Shown here piece by piece: positions 25,212 to 34,100 of a stretch of DNA of 35,287 nucleotides. The position numbers and the translations under genes are program-made. Numbering within the stretch: position 1 is the first letter of the stretch; each line of letters opens with the position of its first letter. Origin of the DNA: an uncultured Bacteroidia bacterium (GTDB taxonomy: Bacteria; Bacteroidota; Bacteroidia; Bacteroidales; F082); assembly GCA_902785755.1 (NCBI GenBank), contig CACZZO010000026.1, forward strand, positions 1 to 35,287, in the 5' to 3' direction. Below the pieces are notes generated by a model. It ran no database searches, was not told the origin of the DNA, and saw only the letters and a list, made by a program, of their open reading frames with translations.

Positions 25212-26204
25212 ATGAAAACAAGAAACATCCTCTTGGCCTGCGGCATAGCCATTATATTAATAGGTGTGACCGCTGCCATTACGCTTTTGCCGGCCCAATC
25301 CAATGACGAACAATTGGAGCAACTGGAAGAATACGAAGGCACCGACCGTGAATTTGTAGTTTTCGAGCAAATCGACCACATCACGCACGATGTTGAGTTG
25401 CCCAAAACCATGACTTTTTGCGGCGAGGAAGTGCCGTTGGACTTGTTTTTCGTCAGGGAGCGGTTGGAGCGGGAACTGATGGTAAACTCATACAGACATT
25501 CCGCAACCATATTGCAGTTGAAGCGCACCACGCGCTGGTTTCCAGTCATGGAGCCTATCATGGAGCAATACGGCCTGCCCGAAGATTTCAAGTATCTCGC
25601 CATGATTGAGAGCGAACTGACCAACGCCGTTTCGCCCTCGAAAGCGGTCGGTTTCTGGCAGTTTTTGGAAGGCACAGGGAAAGAATACGGCCTCGAAATC
25701 AACAAGCAAGTCGATATGCGCTACAATGTTGAAAAAGAAACCGTTGCGGCTTGCAAGTACCTAAAAGATTCTTATCGCAAATTCGGCAGTTGGATTTCGG
25801 CAGCGGCGGCCTTCAACTGCGGCAATGGGCGCATCACCAAGACGATGGAAGAGCAGCGCGTGGATTCTTATTTTGACATGCTGCTGCCCGAGGAAACGCA
25901 ACGCTATGTTTACCGTATCCTTGCACTGAAACTCATCACGGAGAACCCTGAAAAATACGGTTTTACGATTCGCGACAACGGTTGGTACAGGCCTTACGAG
26001 ACCAAGACTGTCACCGTCGTGCAATCCATTCCCGACTTGGTGGATTTTGCCTACAGGCAAGGCACAAACTACAAGATGCTGAAGTATTTCAACCCGTGGC
26101 TACGCAGCACTTCACTGACGGTTTCTCCGGGCAACAGCTATGAGATCAAGATTCCGACTGGGGATTTTGCGAAAACGCATAAGAAAATGAGGAGTGCAGA
26201 ATGA
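25212..26204 (+). CDS. Lytic transglycosylase, SLT family (MltD-like)
   Basis: Cleaves peptidoglycan glycan strands non-hydrolytically. The 330-residue protein has an N-terminal hydrophobic segment (about 7-27, no lipobox cysteine), so it is a membrane-anchored or exported protein. The SLT domain contains AMIESEL (catalytic Glu near 133), SPSKAVGFWQF (141-151) and SAAAAFNCGNGRI (about 197-209), matching ES, GlxQF and AYN motifs. The C-terminal 60 residues (VTVVQSIPDLVDFAYRQGTN, NPWLRSTSLTVSPG) resemble a LysM-like wall-binding module. The stop overlaps the region just ahead of the next gene. Confidence 0.9.
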   Translation: MKTRNILLACGIAIILIGVTAAITLLPAQSNDEQLEQLEEYEGTDREFVVFEQIDHITHDVELPKTMTFCGEEVPLDLFFVRERLERELMVNSYRHSATILQLKRTTRWFPVMEPIMEQYGLPEDFKYLAMIESELTNAVSPSKAVGFWQFLEGTGKEYGLEINKQVDMRYNVEKETVAACKYLKDSYRKFGSWISAAAAFNCGNGRITKTMEEQRVDSYFDMLLPEETQRYVYRILALKLITENPEKYGFTIRDNGWYRPYETKTVTVVQSIPDLVDFAYRQGTNYKMLKYFNPWLRSTSLTVSPGNSYEIKIPTGDFAKTHKKMRSAE

Positions 26205-26220
26205 CGAATACATAGAAAAA

Positions 26221-27855
26221 ATGGACATCCATGAAACATTCAACGATTTGCGCTATCACCATGAGGATGAGGTGGTAGAGTTCAAGAAGGCGGAGAACAA
26301 TTTCGACTTCGACGACTTGGGAAAATACTTCTCAGCACTGAGCAACGAAGCCAATTTGAGGGACAAAGCCTTTGCGTGGATAGTGTTTGGCGTTCATGAC
26401 AAGTCGCGAGAAGTGTTAGGTACTTCGTTCAAAAACAACATGAAAAGCCTACAGAAACTGAAGCAAGACTTGTCGCAACACACCACGGACAACAACACTT
26501 TTCGCGAAATCCACGAACTGAAAATTGACGGGAAACGGGTGTTGATGTTCCAGATTCCGGCTGCGCCTCGCGGCATCCCGATGGCTTGGAAAGGTCATTT
26601 CTATGGCAGAAGGGGCGAAAGCCTTGTGGCATTGGACATGAGCAAATATGAAGAGATTCGCAGGCAGGTGACGGATGTGGACTGGTCGAAGCAAATCGTT
26701 GAAGGTGCTACGATTGACGACTTGGACGAGGAGGCGATTGCCGAGGCTCGCAAGGGCTTCAAGGAACACTATCCGAAACTGAAGAAAGAGGTGGATGGCT
26801 GGAGCGACGAGGTGTTTTTGAACAAAGCTAAATTGACGATTGGCGGAAAGATAACGAGAACCGCCATATTGTTGCTCGGCAAGCCGGAATCGGTGCATTA
26901 CCTTGACCATATCGGCGAAATCGTGTGGCGATTGGCGGGCAAGGACAATGTGGGGCAGGTGTTTTCCATTCCTTTCCTTCTTACCACAACGGAGGTGATG
27001 CACAAGATTCGCAACTATCCTTTCAAGATTTTCCCAAACGAGAGTTTTCTGCCGGGAGAAGGCATGAAATACGACACGGAAACCATTCTTGAAGCGCTTC
27101 ACAATTGCATTGCCCATCAGGATTACACCCAAAATGCCCGTATCATTGTGATTGAGCGAGAGAACGAGTTGGAATTCAGCAACAGCGGAAGGTTTTTTGA
27201 GGGAACCTACGAAGACTACATCACCGGCGAGCGCATCCCGAAGCATTACCGCAATCCGTTTTTGGCACAGGCCATGGCCAACATCAAAATGATTGACACT
27301 GAAGGCTTTGGCATCCATAAGATGTTCGTGTCGCAGAAAGACCGCTATCTACCCATGCCAGACTATGACAAAAGCGACAACGAGAACGTGGTGCTCACCC
27401 TTCCTGGCAATGTCATCGACGAAAACTATAGCCTTCTATTGCTGGAGCATACTGATATTGACCTCACTACGGCCGTACTGCTTGACAGGGTGCAGAAAAG
27501 GAAACCCCTAAACGGCAACGCGATTAAAATGCTGAGAAAAGAAGGGCTGATTGAGGGCCGCAAGCCGCATTTGTATGTATCAAAACGGATTGCCAAGGCG
27601 ACAAACTTGGAAGTGGAATACACCTTGAAAAAAGGATTTGACGATGCCGAGTGCCAACAATGGATCATCAAAGCACTGAAAGACCATACCGAACTGAGCA
27701 GGAAACAGATTAATGAATTGCTTTGGAGCAAGTTGCCGATTGATTTTAGCGATGAACAGAAAATCACAAAGATTGGAAATCTGCTCACAAAAATGAGGAA
27801 ACAAGATTTGATAAGAACAGACAAAGACAGGCTATGGCATTTAAGTGAGATTTAA
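26221..27855 (+). CDS. AlbA_2 (Schlafen-like) domain ATP-binding protein, RecG-like
   Basis: A 544-residue protein of the family often named 'putative DNA-binding protein' or RecG-like. The N-terminal AlbA_2 domain has DEVVEFKKAENNFDFDDLGK and AFAWIVFGVHD, with FYGRRGESLVAL near residue 131. The middle holds a GHKL-type ATPase-like region: ETILEALHNCIAHQDYTQNA and FSNSGRFF, then TEGFGIHKMF. The C-terminus looks like winged helices. I chose the ATG at 26221; an in-frame GTG at 26194 overlaps the preceding gene. The last codons (HLSEI and stop) are already part of an 11-bp repeat array. The function of the family is not established; transcription or nucleic-acid-related roles are suggested. Confidence 0.85.
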   Translation: MDIHETFNDLRYHHEDEVVEFKKAENNFDFDDLGKYFSALSNEANLRDKAFAWIVFGVHDKSREVLGTSFKNNMKSLQKLKQDLSQHTTDNNTFREIHELKIDGKRVLMFQIPAAPRGIPMAWKGHFYGRRGESLVALDMSKYEEIRRQVTDVDWSKQIVEGATIDDLDEEAIAEARKGFKEHYPKLKKEVDGWSDEVFLNKAKLTIGGKITRTAILLLGKPESVHYLDHIGEIVWRLAGKDNVGQVFSIPFLLTTTEVMHKIRNYPFKIFPNESFLPGEGMKYDTETILEALHNCIAHQDYTQNARIIVIERENELEFSNSGRFFEGTYEDYITGERIPKHYRNPFLAQAMANIKMIDTEGFGIHKMFVSQKDRYLPMPDYDKSDNENVVLTLPGNVIDENYSLLLLEHTDIDLTTAVLLDRVQKRKPLNGNAIKMLRKEGLIEGRKPHLYVSKRIAKATNLEVEYTLKKGFDDAECQQWIIKALKDHTELSRKQINELLWSKLPIDFSDEQKITKIGNLLTKMRKQDLIRTDKDRLWHLSEI

Positions 27856-27917
27856 GCGAGATTTAAGTGAGATTTAAGTGAGATTTAGGCGAAAATTTAG
27901 ACGAGTTTAGACGAAGT
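27840..27917 (+). repeat. 11-bp tandem repeat array, first block
   Basis: About seven units of TTTAAGYGAGA, drifting to TTTAGRCGA at the end. The first unit encodes the last residues and stop codon of the AlbA_2 gene. Units have no spacers, so this is not a CRISPR. Confidence 0.85.
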
Positions 27918-27961
27918 ATAATTATAAAATACTGAAATACAATAAATTAAAGTTATAACAA

Positions 27962-28065
27962 TTTAGGTGAGATTTAGGCGAGGTTAGGTGAGATTTAGGC
28001 GAAATTTAGGTGAAATTAAAGTGAGGTTAAGCGAGATTTAAGCGAGATTTAAGCGAGATTTAGGA
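27962..28065 (+). repeat. 11-bp tandem repeat array, second block
   Basis: About nine units of TTTAGGYGARA/TTTAAGCGAGA, a few shortened to 10 bases. Separated from the first block by 44 AT-rich bases and ending 26 bases before the uvrA ATG. Together the blocks fill the whole 236-base gap between the AlbA_2 gene and uvrA; no promoter box was identified in it. Confidence 0.85.
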
Positions 28066-28091
28066 ACAAAACAGGCGAATCCATTAAAACC

Positions 28092-30926
28092 ATGAACGAA
28101 TTTTCAGAAGATAAAACCCTTGAAATCCTCGGTGCGAGGGAGAACAACCTGAAAAACATCGACCTCTCGATGCCTCGGAATGCCCTCGTGGTGGTCACGG
28201 GGATCAGCGGGAGCGGCAAGTCGTCGCTGGCCTTCGACACGATTTATGCCGAGGGGCAACGCCGCTATATGGAGAGCTTCTCGGCCTACGCGCGGCAGTT
28301 CATCGGCAACATGGAACGCCCTGATGTCGATAAGATTACAGGCTTGAGTCCTGTTATCAGCATCGAGCAGAAGTCGGTGAACAAAAACCCGCGCTCGACG
28401 GTGGGCACCATCACCGAAATCTATGACTTTTTGCGCCTTTTGTATGCCCGCATCGGCGAGGCCTATTCCTACAACACTGGTGAAAAGATGGTGCGCTACA
28501 CCGAAGAGCAAATCACCGACTTGATCCTCAAGGAGTTCGACGGCAAGCGAATCAACATTTTGGCTCCGACCGTGAGAGGCAGAAAAGGCCATTACCGCGA
28601 GTTGTTCGAGCACATCCGTCAAGCGGGATTCACCCGTGTGCGCGTGGACGGCGAAATGCGCGAAATCGAGTTCGGGATGATGGTGGATCGCTACAAGACC
28701 CACGACATCGAAATCGTCATCGACCGCATTGAGGTTCACGAGGACGCGCTTTCGCGCATCAAGAAATCGGTGCAAACGGCGTTCCGCTACGGCAAAGGGC
28801 TGCTGATGGTTTTGGACAACGACAACGGGCAACTGCGCTATTTCAGCCGCCTGCTGATGTGCCCCACCACAGGCCTCTCCTACGAAGACCCCGAGCCTAA
28901 CACTTTCTCGTTCAACTCGCCTTACGGGGCTTGCCCCAAGTGCAACGGCTTGGGCGAAATCGCGGTGGTCGATAAGGAAAAACTCATCCCCAATCCGAAT
29001 TTGAGCCTCCGCAAGGGCGGTCTGGCTCCGGCGGGCGAATACAAGGCCGGCAGCTGGATTTTCAAGCAGTTGGAGGCCATCGGGCTGAAATATGGCTACA
29101 CCTTGGACACGCCACTGAAGGACTTCTCCGACGAGGCCTTGGACGTGATTCTCTATGGCACCAACGAGACCTTCGAGGTGAAGCGCGAAACCCTCGGCGT
29201 CACCTCGACGTTCAAAATCAACTTCGAGGGCATCATCAACTTCATCGAGGAGCAGAACAACGAGGAGGCTTCGGCGGCCATCGCGCGGTGGGCAGGCTCG
29301 TTCATGAACCATGTGAGTTGCCCCGTTTGCGGCGGCACGAGGCTCAAAAAGGAGTCGCAATGGTTCCGTATCGACGGAAAAAACATCGCCGAAGTGGCCA
29401 ACATGGACACGCTTAGCCTCGGCAAGTGGATTGACGAACTTCCCGCAAAACTCACTGAAAGACAAAACGATATAGCCAAGGAAATCTTGCGCGAAATCCA
29501 CAAGCGCGTGCATTTCCTCTTGGACATCGGCATCGATTACCTCAACATGAACCGTCCGGCGGCCTCGCTTTCGGGCGGCGAGGCGCAACGCATCCGTTTG
29601 GCCACACAAATCGGGTCGCAACTGACGGGCGTGTTGTATATCTTGGACGAACCGAGCATCGGCCTGCACCAGCGCGACAACCAACGCCTCATCGAGTCGC
29701 TGAAGGAATTGCGCGACATCGGCAATTCGGTCATTGTGGTGGAGCACGACAAAGACACCATGCTCAACGCGGATTATTTGGTCGATATTGGTCCGGGCGC
29801 GGGACGGCACGGCGGCGAAGTCGTCTTTGCCGGCACGCCCGCCGAAATCAAGAACGGCCACTCCATCACTTGCGACTACCTCAACGGCCTGCGCCAAATC
29901 GAAGTGCCGAAAACGCGGCGCAAACCTTTGGAAGGCGACTACCTTATCATAAAAGGTGCAAGTGGCCACAACCTGAAAAGCGTGGACTTGCGCTTACCCC
30001 TCGGCGTGATGGTCTGCGTGACGGGCGTGAGCGGTTCGGGCAAGAGCACCATAATCAATGAGACCCTCTCCCCTATTTTGAGCCAAAAGTTCTACCGCTC
30101 CGTGAAAGAGCCGCTACCCTACGACAGCATCGAAGGCTTGGAGAAATTGGACAAAATCATCCAAATCGACCAAGCCCCGATTGGACGAACACCGCGCTCG
30201 AACCCAGCCACTTACACCAAGGTTTTTGACGACATCCGCAAACTCTACGGCGAGTTGCCCGAGTCGAAAATACGCAACTACAAGGCGGGGCGTTTCTCAT
30301 TCAACGTGAAAGGCGGTCGCTGCGAGGCCTGCAAAGGCGCGGGCGTGCGCGTCATCGAGATGAACTTCCTGCCCGACGTGACGGTGCTGTGCGAGGAATG
30401 TCAAGGCAAACGCTACAACCGCGAGACCTTAGAGGTACGCTACAAAGGCAAGAGTATCAACGACGTACTCAACATGACCATCAACGAGGCGGTGGAGTTT
30501 TTCGAGAACATCCCCAACATCATACAGAAAATCAGAACGTTGAAGGATGTCGGATTGGGCTACCTCACCCTCGGCCAAGCCTCCACTACCATCAGCGGCG
30601 GCGAGGCGCAGCGCGTGAAATTGGCCACCGAACTCGCCAAACGCGACACGGGAAAGACGCTTTATGTGCTTGACGAACCCACCACAGGCCTGCATTTCGA
30701 GGACATCAAGGTGCTGATGAACGTGCTGAACAAGTTGGTCGAAAAAGGCAACACCGTCCTCATCATCGAGCACAACATGGACGTCATCAAAATGGCGGAC
30801 TGGATCATCGACATGGGACCCGAGGGCGGCGAGCGCGGCGGGCGCATTGTTTGCGAAGGCACGCCGGAGGAAGTGGCGCAGTGCGCCGAAAGTTACACGG
30901 GGAAATATTTGAGGGAAGAATTGTAG
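28092..30926 (+). CDS. uvrA: Excinuclease ABC subunit A
   Basis: Damage-recognition ATPase of nucleotide excision repair. The 944-residue product has two ABC ATPase units: Walker [11 protein letters not shown] (about 37-46) and [10 protein letters not shown], signatures [10 protein letters not shown] and [12 protein letters not shown], and Walker [12 protein letters not shown] and [11 protein letters not shown]. The second zinc finger is CEAC...CEEC. In the first (MCPTTG...CPKC) one cysteine is replaced, as I recall for other Bacteroidota. Length matches E. coli (940). Its upstream region consists of the 11-bp arrays. Confidence 0.97.
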   Translation: MNEFSEDKTLEILGARENNLKNIDLSMPRNALVVVTGISGSGKSSLAFDTIYAEGQRRYMESFSAYARQFIGNMERPDVDKITGLSPVISIEQKSVNKNPRSTVGTITEIYDFLRLLYARIGEAYSYNTGEKMVRYTEEQITDLILKEFDGKRINILAPTVRGRKGHYRELFEHIRQAGFTRVRVDGEMREIEFGMMVDRYKTHDIEIVIDRIEVHEDALSRIKKSVQTAFRYGKGLLMVLDNDNGQLRYFSRLLMCPTTGLSYEDPEPNTFSFNSPYGACPKCNGLGEIAVVDKEKLIPNPNLSLRKGGLAPAGEYKAGSWIFKQLEAIGLKYGYTLDTPLKDFSDEALDVILYGTNETFEVKRETLGVTSTFKINFEGIINFIEEQNNEEASAAIARWAGSFMNHVSCPVCGGTRLKKESQWFRIDGKNIAEVANMDTLSLGKWIDELPAKLTERQNDIAKEILREIHKRVHFLLDIGIDYLNMNRPAASLSGGEAQRIRLATQIGSQLTGVLYILDEPSIGLHQRDNQRLIESLKELRDIGNSVIVVEHDKDTMLNADYLVDIGPGAGRHGGEVVFAGTPAEIKNGHSITCDYLNGLRQIEVPKTRRKPLEGDYLIIKGASGHNLKSVDLRLPLGVMVCVTGVSGSGKSTIINETLSPILSQKFYRSVKEPLPYDSIEGLEKLDKIIQIDQAPIGRTPRSNPATYTKVFDDIRKLYGELPESKIRNYKAGRFSFNVKGGRCEACKGAGVRVIEMNFLPDVTVLCEECQGKRYNRETLEVRYKGKSINDVLNMTINEAVEFFENIPNIIQKIRTLKDVGLGYLTLGQASTTISGGEAQRVKLATELAKRDTGKTLYVLDEPTTGLHFEDIKVLMNVLNKLVEKGNTVLIIEHNMDVIKMADWIIDMGPEGGERGGRIVCEGTPEEVAQCAESYTGKYLREEL

Positions 30927-30944
30927 GCATTTATTGCTTTGGAA

Positions 30945-30975
30945 TTGGGGAAAAAACCCAACTATTTCTCCATTT
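30945..30975 (+). terminator. Possible terminator after uvrA
   Basis: TTGGG...CCCAA (30945-30949 with 30957-30961) with a loop of A residues, followed by a T-rich stretch. The stem is short, so this is tentative. Confidence 0.4.
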
Positions 30976-31001
30976 TTCTTCGTTTCCATTAAAAAAAAAC
31001 C

Positions 31002-31009
31002 TATTTTTG
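31002..31009 (+). promoter_or_regulatory. Promoter -7 box of the surface protein gene
   Basis: TATTTTTG preceded by a run of nine A. It lies 92 bases before the ATG, giving an AT-rich leader of about 85 bases. Confidence 0.55.
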
Positions 31010-31101
31010 CCGCGCAAAAGCATGTTTTATGCCCAATTGTATAGATTATTGTAACTTTAAATATCAATCAAACAAATGTTTAACAATTAAATTCAATCAT
31101 T

Positions 31102-34100
31102 ATGAAAAGTAAAAGACTACTTTCATTGATGCTGCTCTGCTTCGCTGTATTTGGCGTGGCAAGAGCTGATGAAGTTGTGATCGGAGACACGGAATCGACG
31201 AGTACCCAGTACTATCTTCCTGTCAACCTGTATTACCACTACTCAATGACGCAGCAGATTTTCACTGCTGAGGAAATCGGAATGGCTGGAACCATCAATT
31301 CCATCGCCTTTGACTATGCGTACACTGGTGGATTCTCCATGGAAAACGTTCAAATTTACATGATGAATGTGGACAAGGAGAACTTTGAATCCACCTCTGA
31401 CATGGTGCAGATTAGCGCAAACGATCTAGTGTGGGAAGGCACCTTTACGGCCTCTGCAACCGGCTGGGTAACCATTGACCTTGACACTCCTTTCGCGTAT
31501 GATGGCTCAAGCAACCTCCTGGTGTGCTGCTACGACCCAACTTATGGCTATCCTGGAAATAGTTACAAGTTCCGCACCACTTCCACCACTGATTACTTGG
31601 CTCTTACCTATTACAGTGACAGCAACATCCCGAGCTTAGAAGACGTGAGCACCTACAACGGCAGCAAATATCGCTACCAATACCGCACCAACATCCAGTT
31701 AGACATCACTGCCTCTGGAGCTCCGGTTTGCTACAAGCCCACCCTTGCAGTTTCCGAAATCACCCATAACCAAGCTACCTTGACCGTGGGTGGCGGCAGC
31801 GGCACCTACAACGTGCAATACAAGCTGGCTTCTGCCACAACTTGGACGAATGTTGCCTCTAACACCACCGAAACCACCTTCACGCTCAGCGGTCTTACTC
31901 CGCTCACTGCTTACGACGTGCAGGCACAGAGCGTGTGCGATGGCGGTGCTACCAGCGACTGGAAAACCGCAAGCTTCAGCACCACTGCTCAGGCCGAGCT
32001 CGTTGGCGACGCTTGGAGCGACGACTTTGAAGGCACCACCTGCGGTTGGCAACTCGTAAACAACGCTACGGGCAACAATTGGGCTTGGGGCACGGCTGTC
32101 AACAATGGCGGCACTCATGCCCTTTATGTCTCCAACGACGGTGGCACCTCCAACGCCTACACCATCGGCAGCGCTGCCATGGTGTATGCCACCAAGCTCC
32201 TCAACTTCACGGAAGGCAAATTTGAATTTGCCTACAACTGGATGGCCAATGGTGAAACTAACTGGGACTTCTTGAGAGTAGCTTTGGTACCCGCTTCGGT
32301 CACCTTGACTGCAGGTACGTCACTTCCTACTGGTTTGACTTACTCAGCTGTTCCGAGTGGCTGGATTGCCATAGACGGTGGCAGCCAACTTGTAGGTGTT
32401 ACCGATTGGCAAAACCAAAGCGTGGCCGTCAACGTGCCCACTGGCAACTATTACTTGGTGGTGGCTTGGCGCAACGACGGGAGTGGCGGTGTCCAACCCC
32501 CTGCGGCTGTTGATAACGTGAGCATCACTCGCGTGGCCTGCGCTTACGAAGTGGAAGGTCTGGCTGTGGATAATGTTACCACTAACAGTGCCACCCTCAC
32601 CTGGACTGCCGGTGAAGCCGAGCAATGGCAAGTAGCCTTCGCCGACAATGGCAACTTCGACAACGCCACTGAGGAAATTGTTTCCGACACTACTTACGGC
32701 ATGACCGGTCTGCAACCCTCCACCAGATATTATGCAAGGGTGCGCGCCTACTGCGGTGGCGAAGACTTCGGCTCATGGAGCAGCGTGTTTGATTTCTTCA
32801 CCGACTGCGCCATCATCCCCGCCTTGGGTTACACCGAAAACTTCGACAGCTACACGGCTGCTGCAGGTGTTCTGCCCATCTGCTGGAACAAGATCAACAC
32901 AACTACTTACAGTTCATATCAGGGTTATCCGAGAATCTATAATTATAGCTCTCAATCCTCGCCCAACTGCTTGTATTTCTATTCCTATTATTCAAGCTAT
33001 TACGACTATTACGATCCTCAGGACCAATATGCCATCCTGCCTGAAATGGAGAACTTGGCTGGCAAGCTCATTACGCTCTCGGCCAGGGCCAACAGCAATA
33101 CTGTTACCTTCAAGATCGGTTTGATGACCGACCCGGCCGATGCTACCACCTTCACGGAGATGGCCACCCAAGCCCTGACTACTTCCTATCAGGAATTCGA
33201 GTATGTTGTGCCTGCCAATGCAACAGCCCACTACATCGCCATCATGATGGAAGCCGCCAGCTCAACCTCAAGCACCCGTCAAGTTTATATCGACGACATC
33301 GCCATTACTGAGGCTCCCACCTGCTTCAAACCCACTGGCTTGACTTACAGCAATGTTTACGGCCACGGTGCCACCCTCAGCTGGCTCTTGAACGACGAGA
33401 CCCAAACCGCTTGGGACGTGCAAGTTTCCGACACTGTTAGCTTCAGCCGTATCGTTACACTTGTTGAAAACGTCAACAACCATGAGAACTATGTGCTGAG
33501 CGGCCTCGATCCCGAGACACATTATTATGTGCGTGTCCGCGCCAACTGCGGCGGTGGAGACGTGAGCGACTGGAGCAACACCGTCAACTTCACCACCACA
33601 GTGGCCTGCCCTGCTCCCACTGGCTTTGCCGCCACAGAACTTTCGGGCTATACTGCCACACTGAACTGGATTGGCTACAGCGAAAACTACACTGTCAGCT
33701 ACAAAACAACCGCCTCTGAGATTGGCTTCTATGAAGCGTTCAACACCAGTGGCATTCCATCTGGCTGGACACAATACAGCGGTTTGGTGGACGGAGTGCT
33801 GGCTGACACTATCGAATTGACAACAGGATCGAACTGGGGAACCACCACTTATGGTTTGGGTGCTTATAACGCAAAACTCAACATCTACGGAAGCTCACGC
33901 AAGAATTGGCTTGTGACTCCTGAAGTCACCCTTGAAAATGGCTACAACTTGGACTTCGACCTTGCCCTGACCGACTTTGGCAACTCGAATCCTATTGAAA
34001 ATGACACTTTGCAAGCCGATGACAGATTTGTCGTTTTGATTTATGCCGATGAAGCATGGACCATCCTGCGCGAGTGGAACAATACCGGTTCACAATATGT

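Noticed and set aside
26194..26220. Upstream GTG start for the AlbA_2 gene
   Set aside because: It would overlap the transglycosylase gene by 11 bases and lacks a better ribosome-binding context than the ATG at 26221; the added residues match nothing.
27840..28065. CRISPR array
   Set aside because: Units are 11 bases, contiguous and without spacers; no cas genes nearby.
28104..29969. 621-codon minus-strand frame opposite uvrA
   Set aside because: Antisense shadow caused by codon bias; uvrA motifs are complete on the plus strand.
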